Origin: Platanthera guangdongensis
Taxonomy: Eukaryota; Streptophyta; Magnoliopsida; Asparagales; Orchidaceae
Assembly: GCA_039583875.1 (NCBI GenBank)
Contig: CM077165.1
Span: forward strand, 64,096,757 to 64,160,756
Length of the DNA: 64,000 nt
Reading direction: 5' to 3'
The position numbers were made by a program, and so were the translations under genes. Below the pieces are notes generated by a model. It was not told the origin of the DNA. It ran no database searches and saw only the letters and a program-made list of their open reading frames with translations. Below, one piece after another: positions 53,615 through 64,000 of this stretch (positions are counted from its first letter, which is position 1; each line of letters starts with the position of its first letter).

Positions 53615-55204
53615 ACAAGGCATCAACTCAACCAAGATGTGATGCATGCCTGTTTCCTCTCTCAAGTTGAGCCCCAATCCATAAAAGATGCTGAGCAAGA
53701 TCCCCACTGGATCATTACAATGCAAGAGAAACTCAAATAATTTGAGAGATGCAGAGTTTGGGATTTGGTTCCAAGACCCAAAGACTACCTAGTCATTGGA
53801 ACCAAATGGGAATATAGAAACAAACGAGATTCCCATGGTGTAATTGTGAGAAATAAGGCTAGGTTTGTTGCTCAAGGTTATAGGCAAGAAGAAGGGATAG
53901 ACTATGACCAAACATTTGCACCAGTTGCAAGGTTAGAGGCAATCAGAATTTTTCATGCTTATGCTGCCTAGAAGAAGTTTAAAGTCTAGCAGATGGATGT
54001 GAAAAGTGCCTTTCTAAATGGAGTACTAAAAGAAGAGGTTTATGTTGAACTACCTCCATATTTTATCTCTCCAACCCATCCTTCTTATGCATTTATATTG
54101 CATAAAGTCCTCTATGGTCTGAAGTAAGCTCCAAGGGCTTGGTATGAGACCTTAGCTAGCTTTCTGATAGAGCATAAATTCACTAGAGGCATTGTAGATA
54201 AAACATTGTTCACTAGGCACCATAAGGATCAAACATTGTTAGTACAAATATATGTAGATGGCATTATATTTGGGTCTACAGATTCCAAACTATGCAAGAG
54301 ATTTTCAGACCTCATGCTTTCAAAGTTTGAAATGAGTAGCATGGGTGAGCTCTCCTACTTCCTTGGTCTCCAAGTGAAGCAGATACCAGATGGCATCTTC
54401 ATCTCCCAGGCTAAATATGCTAAAGTGTTTATTAAGAAGTTTGGGATGGTTGATGCCTCAGCAAAGAGAACACCTATGGCCACTAATGCTTTAATAGATA
54501 CTGATGAACATGGGAAACATGTTGATCAGAAGTTATATATGGGCATTGTTGGATCCCTATTATATCTTACAGCTAGCAGACCTGACATAATGTTTGTCAC
54601 ATGTCTTTGTGCTAGGTTTCAAGTGAACCCTAAAGAATCTCACCTAGTTTTTCTAAAAAGAATTTTGAGATATATAAAGAGTTGTCCTGGTCTAGGCCTT
54701 TGGTATCCTACTGAGTCAGAATTTGATTTAACTGGATATTCAGATGTTGACTTTGCTGGATGCAGGGTTGACAGGAAAAGTACCTTAGGGACTTGCCAGT
54801 ACCTTGGTATGAGATTAGTGTCTTGGTTCTGCAAGAAACAAACATCTGTGTCTACATCAACTGCTGAAGCAGAATACATTGAAGCTGGCAGTTGCTATTC
54901 TCAGATGTTGTGGATTCAAAACCAACTTCTATACTATGGTTTCAACTTAAATAATTCAACTCTCTTTTGTGATAACACAAGTGCTATATCCATAGCACAA
55001 AATCCAATCCATCACAGTAGGACTAAGCATATAGACATTGGACATCATTTCATTAGAGAGTGTGTAGACAAAAATAAAGTTAATCTTATCTATATATATA
55101 TACACTGATTTACAAAGAGCTGATATTTTCACCAAACCTCTGGATGAAAGAAATCGCTTGTTATTTATAAATCGGCTTGGAATGATCAATGGAGAAGCTT
55201 TAAT
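53615..55204 (+). pseudogene. RT and RNase H of element B, RT active site YVDG
   Basis: RT N-terminus at 53660-53970 with stops at about 53738, 53969 and 53987, and another at 54125. The catalytic motif is YVDG (54251-54262) where A has YVDD; the second Asp codon has become GGC. RNase H is open to 55108: SDVDFAG near 54742, EAEY near 54867, CDNTSAIS near 54968. A TA-repeat expansion near 55092-55104 shifts the frame before the end. Reverse transcription by this copy should be abolished. Confidence 0.88.
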
Positions 55205-55599
55205 TTAATTTATGTCTGCACTTGACGAATTTTCTAAAGTTTGTCGAACGGAGTTCGACGAACTGGGAAAAGGTTTTAAGATATTCGTCGAATGGAGATC
55301 GACGAACTCTTTGTGTGTGAAGTCATTTTCATTGAACGGAGATCGACGAATCTGCTTCAGAAAACTTTCGTCGAACAGAGCTCGATGAAATGTTTTCAAA
55401 TATTCAGACTGAGCTCGACAAATCATTTAACTATAAATTATTTCGTCGACCTCAGATCGAAGAATTATTTTATTTTTCGTGGAACAGAGTTTATCGATTC
55501 ATATTCTGGAAAATCTTATAACTAAGTTTTCTTCGACCTTCGTCCAGTGCTTTCAGTTCCATTGCACTTGATCTTCGTTTTTCTCTTGTAGGAGAACTA
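55205..55599 (+). promoter_or_regulatory. hairpin-rich spacer and acceptor-like site (element B)
   Basis: Counterpart of 18383-18772. The hairpin at 55239-55263 has 11-bp arms with one T:G pair and loop GGA. The tract TTTTTCTCTTGTAG ends at 55591, 8 nt before the ATG at 55600. Confidence 0.6.
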
Positions 55600-58532
55600 A
55601 TGGCGATTCCAGCAGGCAGCCTTGCGACAATGAAATTTGATACAGGATTCGACGTGGACTTTGAATCCTTCCAACACTCAGATCCAAGATTCATGGACAT
55701 CTTGCAACTGCTTTAAGATCAGCAGTTAAAAACTTTGATGACTACCAGGATTAAGATATCTGGCGCAAAAATCAAAGAGTGGGTCTATACTTCCTCAACA
55801 GCAGATGATAACACCATGACATGCACCATATCGGGTAATGCTGTTTGTCTTACCCCCGACATTCTGACTGAAATCTTTGGATTAACTAATGGTGAAAAGG
55901 AACTAGAACTTGCTAGTGATGAATTTGATGAGATGCTGAGTAAGATGGATTATTTTGGAGAAACCCCTAACAAACTGCTGAAGAAACATCTCTCTGCTGA
56001 GTACAAATTTCTAGAAGATATTGTGGGTAAAGTATTGCTGGGCAAGCACACTGCTCATGATTACATAACCAGGCATCAATTCCTGGTAATATGTGCTACA
56101 GTGAACAAGATGCAGGTGAACTGGGCTCAGATTCTGTTTGAGCTGATTAAGAAGAAGAACAATAAAAAGGAGATTTGTTTTGGAAGAATTTTGGGATTCT
56201 TCCTTAAAGAAAAGGCTGTTGAATCCCTGATCTCCCCGACCATAATCATAAATGCCTCCAAGAGGCTCACCTTTGGCCTCTTTCGCAGGTGGGAGAGGAG
56301 CATCACCAAGCCCTCCAAGGCTTCTTCCTCTTTCACCAGGCCTTCTGAGAGTACTAGGGCTAGTTTGGCCACTCCCCACCGTGCCGAAGATATCCCTCCT
56401 CCACCTCCACCTCCTCTAGCTCCTCAAAGCCATCCTCAGATGCTACACCAACTCCCCTCCTCCACAGTCCACACCATAGTCCATACTCCCACACCTCCAT
56501 CATCACCAATTCATACATCTCCACCTGATCATGTTCCCCTTCATACCTCACCCTCCTCCAAACATGATACACAAATTCCATCCCACAGTCATATTCACTT
56601 TCGTACATCCCCTTCCTCTCCCCATGGTACACTAACTCCATCACCACCTTCATCTCCCTTACCCCACCATCTAGACAACATCCCATCCTTCAATCTACTT
56701 ATATCCCCCCTCCATACTCCTCCTCAGGATGCACAAATGCAAGATTCCTTACCTCATCCTCCACTATCAACTACCATTCCCCCATTTGTTTCCACTACAA
56801 CACCCTCTGCATCTCTGCCAGTGGACCCCTCCATTATTCCATCTCTCATTGCACTTCTTACTCCCCTCCTCAAAACAATTATAGTAGAGGTTATTTCACC
56901 TCTTGCTTCATCCATTTAATCCATTGCTGATAAGATATCTTCTCTTTCTACTACTCCTTCAGCTAGGGGTCTGACTTCAATACCCACTGAAACTAGGTAG
57001 GGGGAGATATTTTATGAAGAAGCAGCAGTAGCAACAGCAGTAGCATCAGACATAACAGCAGCAGCAACAGCAGCAGTAGAAACATTAGAAAAAGAAGCAG
57101 CAGAAGTAGAAGCAGATGCAAATGCTGATAAAGATTTATTTGATTTACTTAATTTTATTGAGTCTGATATGGATTTGAATGAGTAGGTTCCAGAGGAAAT
57201 AAACACTGCTGGTGATTTTATTATAAATCCACAGTTGATCTCTAAAAGTTGTTGAGCAATTTTGGTACAGTTTATTTTAATAATCTTCCAGAGTATAACA
57301 TTAAGACATCCATGGCTATAGTCCCCTACACCTCACCAAAAAGCCCCAAAGTTGCCAAGCAACTCAAGGCAAGTTTTGTCATTCCAGAGGCTCCTATCCT
57401 GCCATCTCCACCCAGAGCTAATCCCATCATTATTTCATCCCCTCTAAAATATATTTCTGCTCCAACCTTTATAATGGATGACTCACCAATGCCTGATCTT
57501 GATGCATTGATCACAGCTGACATAGAAGAAGAGAATAGAAAAGTTACTAAAAGCACTGTTATGTATAGTCCTCCTGCTCCAGCTCCAGCTCCTCCTCTAG
57601 CTCCTTCCCAGGCAGAGAAACCCTTGATATCTGCTGAGGCCCTAAAAGAGATTAATATACTATATGATAATCCTCAAGACTCCTATGATGATGATGATGA
57701 AGAGGACTCTGATGATAAGCCTAAGAAAAAGAAAGTCTTTAAGAAGAGGAAAGCTCCTCCACCTCCTGCCCCAAAACCAAATCCAGCAAATGACACACCA
57801 TATTATATACTTCAGAAGATCAGACCTTACAAGGGCATGCCAGCATGGATGTTGCTGTCCAAGAACCAACAAAAAGAAAGGAAGAAAAGCAGGAGATACT
57901 CACCTCCTCCTCAGAGATTCAGAAAGGATCCTCCTCCTCCTCCTCCACCTGCTGCTGGTGCTTCAAGTTCTTCAACTCAGAAGACTACCCAGTTTCAAAC
58001 TTATCAGAGACATCAGGGTAGGTCCTCCTCTTCTTCAGGAAGCAGCCAGTAGAGGCATTATTCATCAGGCAAGTAGTAACATCAATAACAACATCAACAC
58101 CACCAACAACAAGTTACTAAACATAAAGCTGAAAGCTCAAAGAGGCCTGCCTCCCCTCCTGTACCCTTTGAAGATCCAGAGACAGCTACAACTGCAAGGA
58201 TGGCCAGGTTCCAGGAACTGGTTGTCGTATCCATGATTTATAAAGCAAAAGCTGAAGGGAAGGATCCCTCTCAATACTCAACCATGTCCAAATACAGGAA
58301 GGAAGAACTTAACAGGTTTGCTAAGTCTAATAAAGTTTTTAATGTTGATGAGTATATGAAACTGCATCCTGAAGCTGTAGTGCCAAGGGCTACCTCCCTT
58401 AATATCATTGGAGCTGCTGACATGATAATGACAAAAGCTCAAGCAACTGATCCTAACAGGGAAATTTAGTTTACTCAGCCAGGTGACAAAGCTAAGGAGG
58501 ATAAGCCAAAGGAGCCCAAGAAGAAGAAATGA
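55600..58532 (+). pseudogene. Sirevirus-type extra 3' ORF of element B
   Basis: From the ATG at 55600 the N-terminal domain shared with A is read to about 56330 (stop at 55714). A Pro/Ser/His-rich region follows to 56919, with a leucine-rich hydrophobic helix at about 56830-56915, then an Ala/Glu-rich stretch to 57187. A second open stretch in another frame, 57249-58469, has a Pro-rich part, a very acidic D/E run, a Lys/Arg cluster (KPKKKKVFKKRK) like a nuclear localisation signal, a Gln/His-rich part with stops at CAA/CAG positions and a folded-looking tail (MSKYRKEELNRFAKS). Whether it is one broken protein or two is open. A lacks this second part because of truncation. No clear signal peptide. 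Confidence 0.6.
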
Positions 58533-58704
58533 ACATTTTGAACTATTCTTAATCTCTTTATTATTTTAAAACTGCATGTATATATTCTTGATGCAAAGCT
58601 CTCTGTATATATATATATCTGCTGCATATGTTAAAATTCCTGCCAGATATATTTTTCTTGCTTTAGTATTAAGGTGAATCTGTAATTAGTGACATTTCCC
58701 AAAT

Positions 58705-58713
58705 AGGGGGAGA
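58705..58713 (+). promoter_or_regulatory. polypurine tract of element B
   Basis: AGGGGGAGA one base before the 3' LTR start (TGTTGGATCC at 58715). Confidence 0.8.
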
Positions 58714-58714
58714 T

Positions 58715-58778
58715 TGTTGGATCCCTAGTTGGATTTGGGCTAGGTTCACTAAATTAGGATGTTTGACCCAACATGTAT
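58715..58778 (+). repeat. 3' LTR of element B, first 64 bp
   Basis: Matches the start of the 5' LTR at 33599 and of A at 4680; cut by element F. The last five bases TGTAT (58774-58778) are the expected left target duplication of F. Confidence 0.9.
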
Positions 58779-61700
58779 TGTAACGTCCCGAATTGTACTA
58801 GGCCCCTTGTGCGTGTTTTTGAGCCAGGAGAGATGACTTGGGCTCAGGGGAGTGCTGACAACTGGGAAGCATGTAGCAGCCAAAAAGTCTGGGATTGGCA
58901 AATTTTCGGGTGATACGGCCTGGGACACGGGCGTGTCCTGCTCGGGTGCGTAGCAGTCGCGAGGTCGACGAAAATGGGTTCGATGAAGTGTTCGGGCGAG
59001 ACACACCCCATGTCACGGGCATGTCACGGGCGTGTATGGGGCGTGTTAGAGGGCGTGTGTTCCCTCTGTTTGATGATCAGCGCTCGACGATCGTCGAGTG
59101 TAAAGTATGGGGTACACGACCTATGACACGGGCGTGTCACCGGGCATGTCCCACTCATCCTCGAGTAGTTCTCGTGTAGGTCGAAATATTCTCGAGTAGG
59201 TGGAAAGGTACTCGAGTAAGAGGGGGTGACACGGGCATGACATCCCTGTGACACGGGCGTGTCCTATCCAGGTACTCGAGTAGTTGGTTTTCTCTCGAGT
59301 AAGTCCTCTCGAGTAAGTCTCAAGAGGTTTACATGCACCATGTCACGGGCATGACTGGACCGACACGGGCGTGTCCCACCCGTGTGTCGTGTCGCGTATT
59401 GAACCGACGCATAAAAACCGTCGTAAGGCTTCACCGAAGCAGGACACGGGTAAGGACACAGGCGTGTCCCTACCCGTGTCACTTTTATATAAAATGGGAA
59501 GTGATAACCCTAGCCGTTTTCACTCCTCATTCCAGCCATTTTTCTGAGAGAAACTCCTGTTGAGAGAAGGAAGTCGCTGGATCTAGTTCTAGAGGAGAAG
59601 ATCCGCCGCGGGTGTGGAAAAGAAGATGCCGCCGAGAAGAGTCATGAGATCCATGACCGGAAATGGTGGAAATGCCAGAAATGACGTGAGTTTCCTACCC
59701 TCTCCCTTGGTGCTAGATCTTTAGTTATGTTCGTAGGAGAGATATCGACTAAAGAGAGTTTTGATGGAGAGAAGGAGTTTTCTAAGGACGGCCATGCAAG
59801 GACTTGTGTTCTAGGTTTTAGATCTCTTCAACCTCCACTTTCTTCTATGTGACGATGGGTGGATGGTTTCGTGAAGAATCATGGCCCTTTGAGGGTGAAT
59901 AAGGGAGGAGGAATTTCTGTAGTGATTTTGGAAGATCGACTTGGAGAGGAAGACGAACCGATGTCGTTCATTACTCTTTACGAAGCGTGCAGAATTTGTA
60001 TTATGCGCGCAACGATCTTCTTGGCCATTTTTATGTAGGATGTAGCCCGATCTGGGCTTTTGACTAAACAATAAAGTTGTATCCCCTGAAAATACCTTTC
60101 CAACGAGTGGTTGCACGTCTTCATGTGAAGTCTGTCGCCACGGGAAAGTCTGAACGAACATGACGTCCGATAAATCCTGCATGCAGAAATTGTGTTCTAT
60201 ACGCAGCGGAATTCAAGGCAGATTTCAACTAGGATACACTCAAATCTGGGTTGTGGGTTGAATATGAAAGATGTAACCCATGAAAATACCTTTCCATCGA
60301 GTGGTTACACTTCTTCACCGGATTGTTGTAGCTTCAGGAATCTCCGGTTGAATTTGCTGTCCAGATTTATTCTGCACTTAAATTCTGGGGTTTATAAAAT
60401 ATGAATTTGAATGCGGTGGAATCGATGTTATTGATTAACTCTAGACTTTGATGAACTATTTTATGCTGACCACCGTAGTACTATGAATGATAAATCTTGT
60501 TAATTAGATTTCATAAAACTGAATTGTGGAGCAAGCTTTAATGCATGATATGACTTGCTAAAATTGATAGATTGTTATAAATCGCGCCATGTTTATAATA
60601 TGATGAATGGAATGACTGGATACAATGTGTAGATTATTATTAAGGCGCACCATGTTTGTAATAAGTTGAAATCATTTGGAATGACAAAAAGAGGGATAAG
60701 CCATGGCCATGAGTATTTATGATGGTAAGAATGAAATCTTGTAGTCCAATACTTAGAGTGTAGTCTCACTACAGGTAATATTGTGAATGGATGTAAGTGT
60801 GGTGTTGACCGTCACTAGTTGGTTTGTGTTGGATGTGGTATAGATGGATGGTTGGGCTGTGCGCTCGTGCTTACTTCCGAGGCCCCTTCCATGCCACGAT
60901 GTTGTGAAATTTGCATGTGGTTTGAGTCGACACGCAGTGTCGTAATCCTGGTTTAAGGATAGTGTGGCATGTCTACGGGCTCGCCGATCGTCACACCAAC
61001 GGGAGTTGACGGTTAGACTTTGGGCGGTTAGGCTATGTCCTAGGTGTTCACGTCTCGAGGCCCCTTCCGTGACAAGTGAACGGTTGGGCTGTGTCTTCGT
61101 GCCTTCTTCTGAGGCCCCTTCCGGGTCAGACCAGGCTAGTTCAGGATGTGTTCTCGGTGCACATCTACCCGAGACCCCGCAGGGCCATAGTACGCATGGG
61201 ATCCACTGTTGTGTTCTTAGCGTTGAGGCGTACGGAGGCCTCAGTGAAGTAGTGTGGATACCCGCCTAGTAGTAGAGATGTCCGCTCTACTGTCACCGCC
61301 TGGCCACGGCGGCCCATTCCTGAGAGGTTAGCTATCTGCTCGAATAGTGGGAACTATAGTTTATGTCGACATAGCAATTGCACGTGTGTGATCATGGGTG
61401 AGTCATTGCATAGCATACATACCATTACATTGCATTGCACAAACAAGACTCGTATCGTATAAGTTTGTATGGGCACTCTTATACGATGAGTTACTTTTAT
61501 GTAACCCGATCCTTAACATATAAGTTTGTATGGGCATTCTTATGAGTTAAGTTACTTTCGTATTGTAGTTACTTGTACTTGTTGATTTACTAATATTGTT
61601 ATTCAAGTAGAACTACTAGTTTATAATGTTGTTAATCATGTACTATTACCACCTTCTTGTACCTGCTTTACTACTTGTATTATACTTGTACCCATGTTCC

Positions 61701-62202
61701 TTTCTCTGCCCGGTGCCAAGGAGTCACCGGGGGAGCGGATGTGAAGCCGCTTAGTCTTTCGACTAACGGTTGCTACGTGTTCCTTTTTAGGATTTCACCC
61801 CGCAGGTAGAGCAGCCACAGACTTTGCAGCAGGATAGCCAGGCCAGGATGATAGGGCCTGAAGTGACGGTGTTGTCGCTACTGTCGGTTACGGATGTGAG
61901 TGTTGTGAGATTCTGTTGTAGCCCGTTTGGGCAAATTTTATAGTTGTACTCTGATAATGTAGAAGCGTGTTTTAGCTTCTCTTATTTGATGTATTTGGAC
62001 TCATATGCTTAGTGTGGATTTGACTTCTTATTGCTTATATTATGGTTGGGTTGGCATGTATATATTGATATTGGTTATAGCCGGCAGAATAGGAGTCTTG
62101 TGGTACAGGTTAGCCATGCGCTAATGCTACCGCAAGGCGGCTGTTTCGGGCATAAGATCCCCCTTCGTGCCGTATTTTTGGATCAGGGAGGGGGGTCTTA
62201 CA
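58779..62202 (+). repeat. 5' LTR of element F (3424 bp)
   Basis: TGTAACGTCC...TCTTACA. The first 700 bp carry GACACGGGCGTGTC-type palindromes and CTCGAG sites; a perfect 16-bp palindrome is at 59083-59098. An imperfect tandem repeat of ~180 bp covers about 59985-60340. Twin stem-loops lie at 61448-61551. The ORF at 60964-61269 is not supported. Confidence 0.88.
61448..61551 (+). promoter_or_regulatory. twin stem-loops in the element F LTR
   Basis: Hairpin 1: ATCGTATAAG (61454-61463) with CTTATACGAT (61478-61487), extended by ACTC/GAGT across a 2-nt bulge. Hairpin 2: CTTAACATATAAG (61512-61524) with CTTATGAGTTAAG (61539-61551), one T:G pair and one mismatch. Both loops are 14 nt and start TTTGTATGGGCA. 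Confidence 0.8.
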
Positions 62203-62204
62203 AA

Positions 62205-62217
62205 TGGTATCAGTTTG
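62205..62217 (+). promoter_or_regulatory. primer binding site of element F
   Basis: TGGTATCAGTTTG, two bases after the LTR. Confidence 0.75.
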
Positions 62218-62275
62218 CCATGATCCTCAAGTAAAGAAGTCATTCAACAATGGTCCCACCCCCGTTAGATTACTC

Positions 62276-62291
62276 AGTTTGCGGACAAACT
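62276..62291 (+). promoter_or_regulatory. conserved leader hairpin of element F
   Basis: AGTTTG-CGGA-CAAACT, identical to 40013-40028 in G. Confidence 0.6.
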
Positions 62292-62408
62292 AACTTAGCG
62301 GAAGCAGTGGTGTGCCCATATGAAATTCACATTAAGTTGTCCAACTTTGACCTTAAGATTAGCCAACCTGACCTTAGGTGCGATCTTTATACGTTGATCT
62401 CCTGAAGT

Positions 62409-62766
62409 TTGGACAACCCTAGGTATATAAACCCATTGTATAAAGTGTTGCGAGATCCCCTAGGGCAAGCACTTTTGTTTATAGCAGATTTTGAATCTAG
62501 CGGAGATAATAGATATGGCAGATTTCCTAGGGCAACCACTTTTGTTTATAGCAGACTCGAGCTTAGTGTAGAAAATGGATATGGTAAAGTGGTTGGAAGC
62601 GGGTCTTTTGGTTGTTCAGACAAGCATTAAGAGACTCTCTTAAGGGTTAGTTGAAGCATGACCCAGCTTCAGGACGATGACTACGAGGAAGAAATTAAGC
62701 ATTCGTCCTTAGTCTGCCTAAGTTGTTCTAGGAATCTGGATAGACCCTTCACAATCTTTATACTTA
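62409..62766 (+). pseudogene. gag remnant of element F
   Basis: Only the C-terminal end of the gag domain is visible (VLRDPLGQALLFIAD near 62442-62485, matching RGLRDDLRQALLFIS of G). The rest of gag, including the zinc knuckle, is missing or unrecognisable. Confidence 0.5.
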
Positions 62767-63278
62767 GGCGTAATGGTTAGTGAGAAATCGGCCTACACAC
62801 TATTCGATACCGATGCCACACAGTCGTTGGTGTGGCGGACTTCATTAAAAACCTAGAAGATGTACAGTACTTTACTAGTATAGCCTAGGGCAAGTACTTT
62901 TGTTTATAGCGGATTTTGAATCTAGCGGAGATAATAGATACGATAGATTTCCTTGGGCAACCACTTTTGTTTATAGCAGACTCGAGCTTAGTGGAGAAAA
63001 TGGATATGGTAAAGTGGTTGGAAGCGGGTCTTTTGGGTGTTCAGACAAGCATTAAGAGACTCGCTTAAGGATTAGTTGAATCATGACCCAACTTCAAGAT
63101 GAGGACTACGAGGAAGAAATTAAGCATTCGTCCTTAGTCTGCCTTAGTTGTTCTAGGAATCTGGATTTACCCTTCACAATATTTATACTTAGGCATAGTG
63201 GTTAGTGAGGAACCGGCCTACACTCTATTCGATACCGATGCCACACAGTCGTTGGTGTGATGAACTTCATTAAAAACC
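62459..63278 (+). repeat. tandem duplication across the gag end and protease start of element F
   Basis: Copy 1 is 62459-62853 and copy 2 is 62884-63278, 395 bp each with a period of 425 bp; copy 2 lacks the last 30 bp of the unit. Within each copy a phrase CCTAGGGCAA...TTTATAGCAGA is itself repeated 67 bp apart. Both copies hold the protease motif as DTDATQS. Confidence 0.85.
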
Positions 63279-64000
63279 CGACGACTGCGCCTACCGGACG
63301 GCTCAGAGATGATTGCAACCGCTAAGTGCGAGTTTGAGATATTTATTGAAGGAAAGGCCTTTGATACGCCTGCCATGGTCTTGAGAATGCCGGAGTTTGA
63401 CATCATTTTGGGCATGGCGTGGTTGGACTGGCACTTTGCAAGGATTGATTGTGCGGAGAAACGAATCTACTTGAGACATGGAGACTCCGACTTCATCTTC
63501 CAAGGTATTAGCTTCGCACCTCGTATGTTGTTATCCTCAGTTCAGATAGTAAAATCCCATATGAAGGGGGATGAAGTCTTCATGATCTGCTTCGAGTTGA
63601 AGGAGTTAGCATTGGATATAAATGACGTACGGGTAGTGCGGGATTTTCCTGAGGTACTTCCAGAGAAACTTCCAGGGTTACCCCCGTATAGAGAGGTTGA
63701 CTTCAAGATAAATCTAGTACTGGGCGCCAAGCCGGTATCCAAGGCCCCTTACTGAATGGCCCCGAAGGAACCCGCGGAGTTTAGAGTTCAACTACAAGAA
63801 CTGGTGGAGTCAGGGTTCGTTCGCCACAGTTAGTCACCCAGGGGAGACCCTGTATTGTTCGTGAAGAAGAAGGATGGAACCCTGCGTTTGTGCATAGACT
63901 GTAGGGAACTCAATCGGCTGACAGTACGGAACACTTATCCACTACCTCGGATCGACGAGTTGTTCGATCAACTAGTGGGAGCGCATTGGTTTTCTAAACT
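63195..64000 (+). pseudogene. protease and RT start of element F
   Basis: Protease begins after an acceptor-like AG at 63191-63192. The catalytic block reads DTDATQS (about 63231) instead of DTGATHS, then TGA TGA at 63258-63263. The remaining protease part is open at 63309-63752 (GKAFDTPAMVLRMPEFD, ILGMAWLDWH). A TGA at 63753 and a TAG near 63831 interrupt the same frame. RT starts with [16 protein letters not shown] near 63855 and [12 protein letters not shown] near 63942, and runs off the window. Confidence 0.85.

Larger units (their letters stand above)
33599..58778 (+). mobile_element. Element B: Sirevirus-type copia element carrying element G
   Basis: 5' LTR in two pieces (33599-35256 and 49511-49799, about 1942 bp in total), gag-pol, 3' ORF, polypurine tract and the first 64 bp of the 3' LTR (58715-58778). 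Element G lies in the 5' LTR with the duplication CCCAG, and element F interrupts the 3' LTR. The element is a sister copy of A with similar length and domain order. Coding regions are broken, and the RT active site reads YVDG. Confidence 0.9.
58779..64000 (+). mobile_element. Element F: gypsy chromovirus, continues beyond the window
   Basis: 5' LTR 58779-62202, primer site, leader hairpin shared with G, gag remnant, a tandem duplication, protease and RT. It shares LTR landmarks with G (twin stem-loops, the GGGCATAAGA phrase before the end), so the two are related families. RT runs off the right edge. Confidence 0.88.

Noticed and set aside
60964..61269. 101-codon ORF in the F LTR
   Set aside because: Low-complexity, repeated GAGGCCCCTTCC phrases, no homolog recognised, no counterpart in G.
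62709..62767. Complete intron in element F matching those of E and G
   Set aside because: The acceptor AG is clear but no convincing GTA donor was found, so only the acceptor is reported.
1..64000. Host genes, tRNA, rRNA or organelle DNA
   Set aside because: No frame outside the retroelements shows a recognisable host domain, and no tRNA cloverleaf or rRNA segment was seen by eye; the tRNA-like matches are primer binding sites only.

Overview
The window is nuclear DNA from a seed plant with a repeat-rich genome. It looks like a pure transposon cluster: no host gene, tRNA, rRNA, CRISPR array or bacterial-type operon is recognisable. Nearly every base belongs to nested LTR retrotransposons: Ty1/copia elements, including two of Sirevirus type, and Ty3/gypsy elements, including chromoviruses. 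Sirevirus-type elements and chromodomain-bearing elements of Tekay/Del type are typical of flowering plants, so an angiosperm is likely. The species cannot be told from the sequence.

Layout, left to right. Element Z (1-~2480, +) is the 3' end of a copia element with a well preserved RT/RNase H frame and one LTR. A diverged minus-strand gypsy LTR remnant follows (~2700-4679). Element A (4680-20381, +) is a Sirevirus with 5' LTR, gag, PR, INT, RT, RNase H and an extra 3' ORF. A gag-only non-autonomous element (10375-16735) sits between its INT and RT regions, flanked by the duplication ACACT. A's 3' end is lost at a junction with a gypsy LTR fragment (20382-20653). That fragment abuts element C (20654-26908, +), a copia with two LTRs lacking PR and most of RT/RNase H. 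Element D (26909-28016, -) is the gag end of another copia. Element E (28017-33598, +) is a gypsy element cut by element B. Element B (33599-58778, +) is a second Sirevirus, related to A. Its 5' LTR carries element G (35257-49510, +), a chromovirus with 4.7-kb LTRs and the duplication CCCAG. B's 3' LTR is interrupted after 64 bp by element F (58779-64000, +), another gypsy element that runs off the window.

Relative order: Z, D, E and the minus-strand LTR are substrates. B entered E; G and F entered B; the gag-only element entered A. Every multi-gene element is broken by stops or frameshifts, and several lack a catalytic residue (B RT YVDG, E protease DMG, F protease DTDA, G integrase SERD). 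Only Z keeps a long open frame.

The most interesting signals are not genes. (1) A pair of adjacent stem-loops in the G and F LTRs has invariant 14-nt loops around GTATGGGC, while the stems differ in sequence but still pair. (2) A GT...AG, phase-1, intron-like interruption occurs at the same gag/protease position in E and G; F keeps the acceptor side. (3) A conserved pyrimidine-rich splice-acceptor-like site lies 8 nt before the extra 3' ORF of both Sireviruses, with a shared in-frame TAA between gag and protease. (4) Each LTR family carries its own array of short perfect palindromes. In the Sireviruses the same motif recurs in the LTR, inside coding sequence and between pol and the 3' ORF. 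All comparisons were made by eye within the window.
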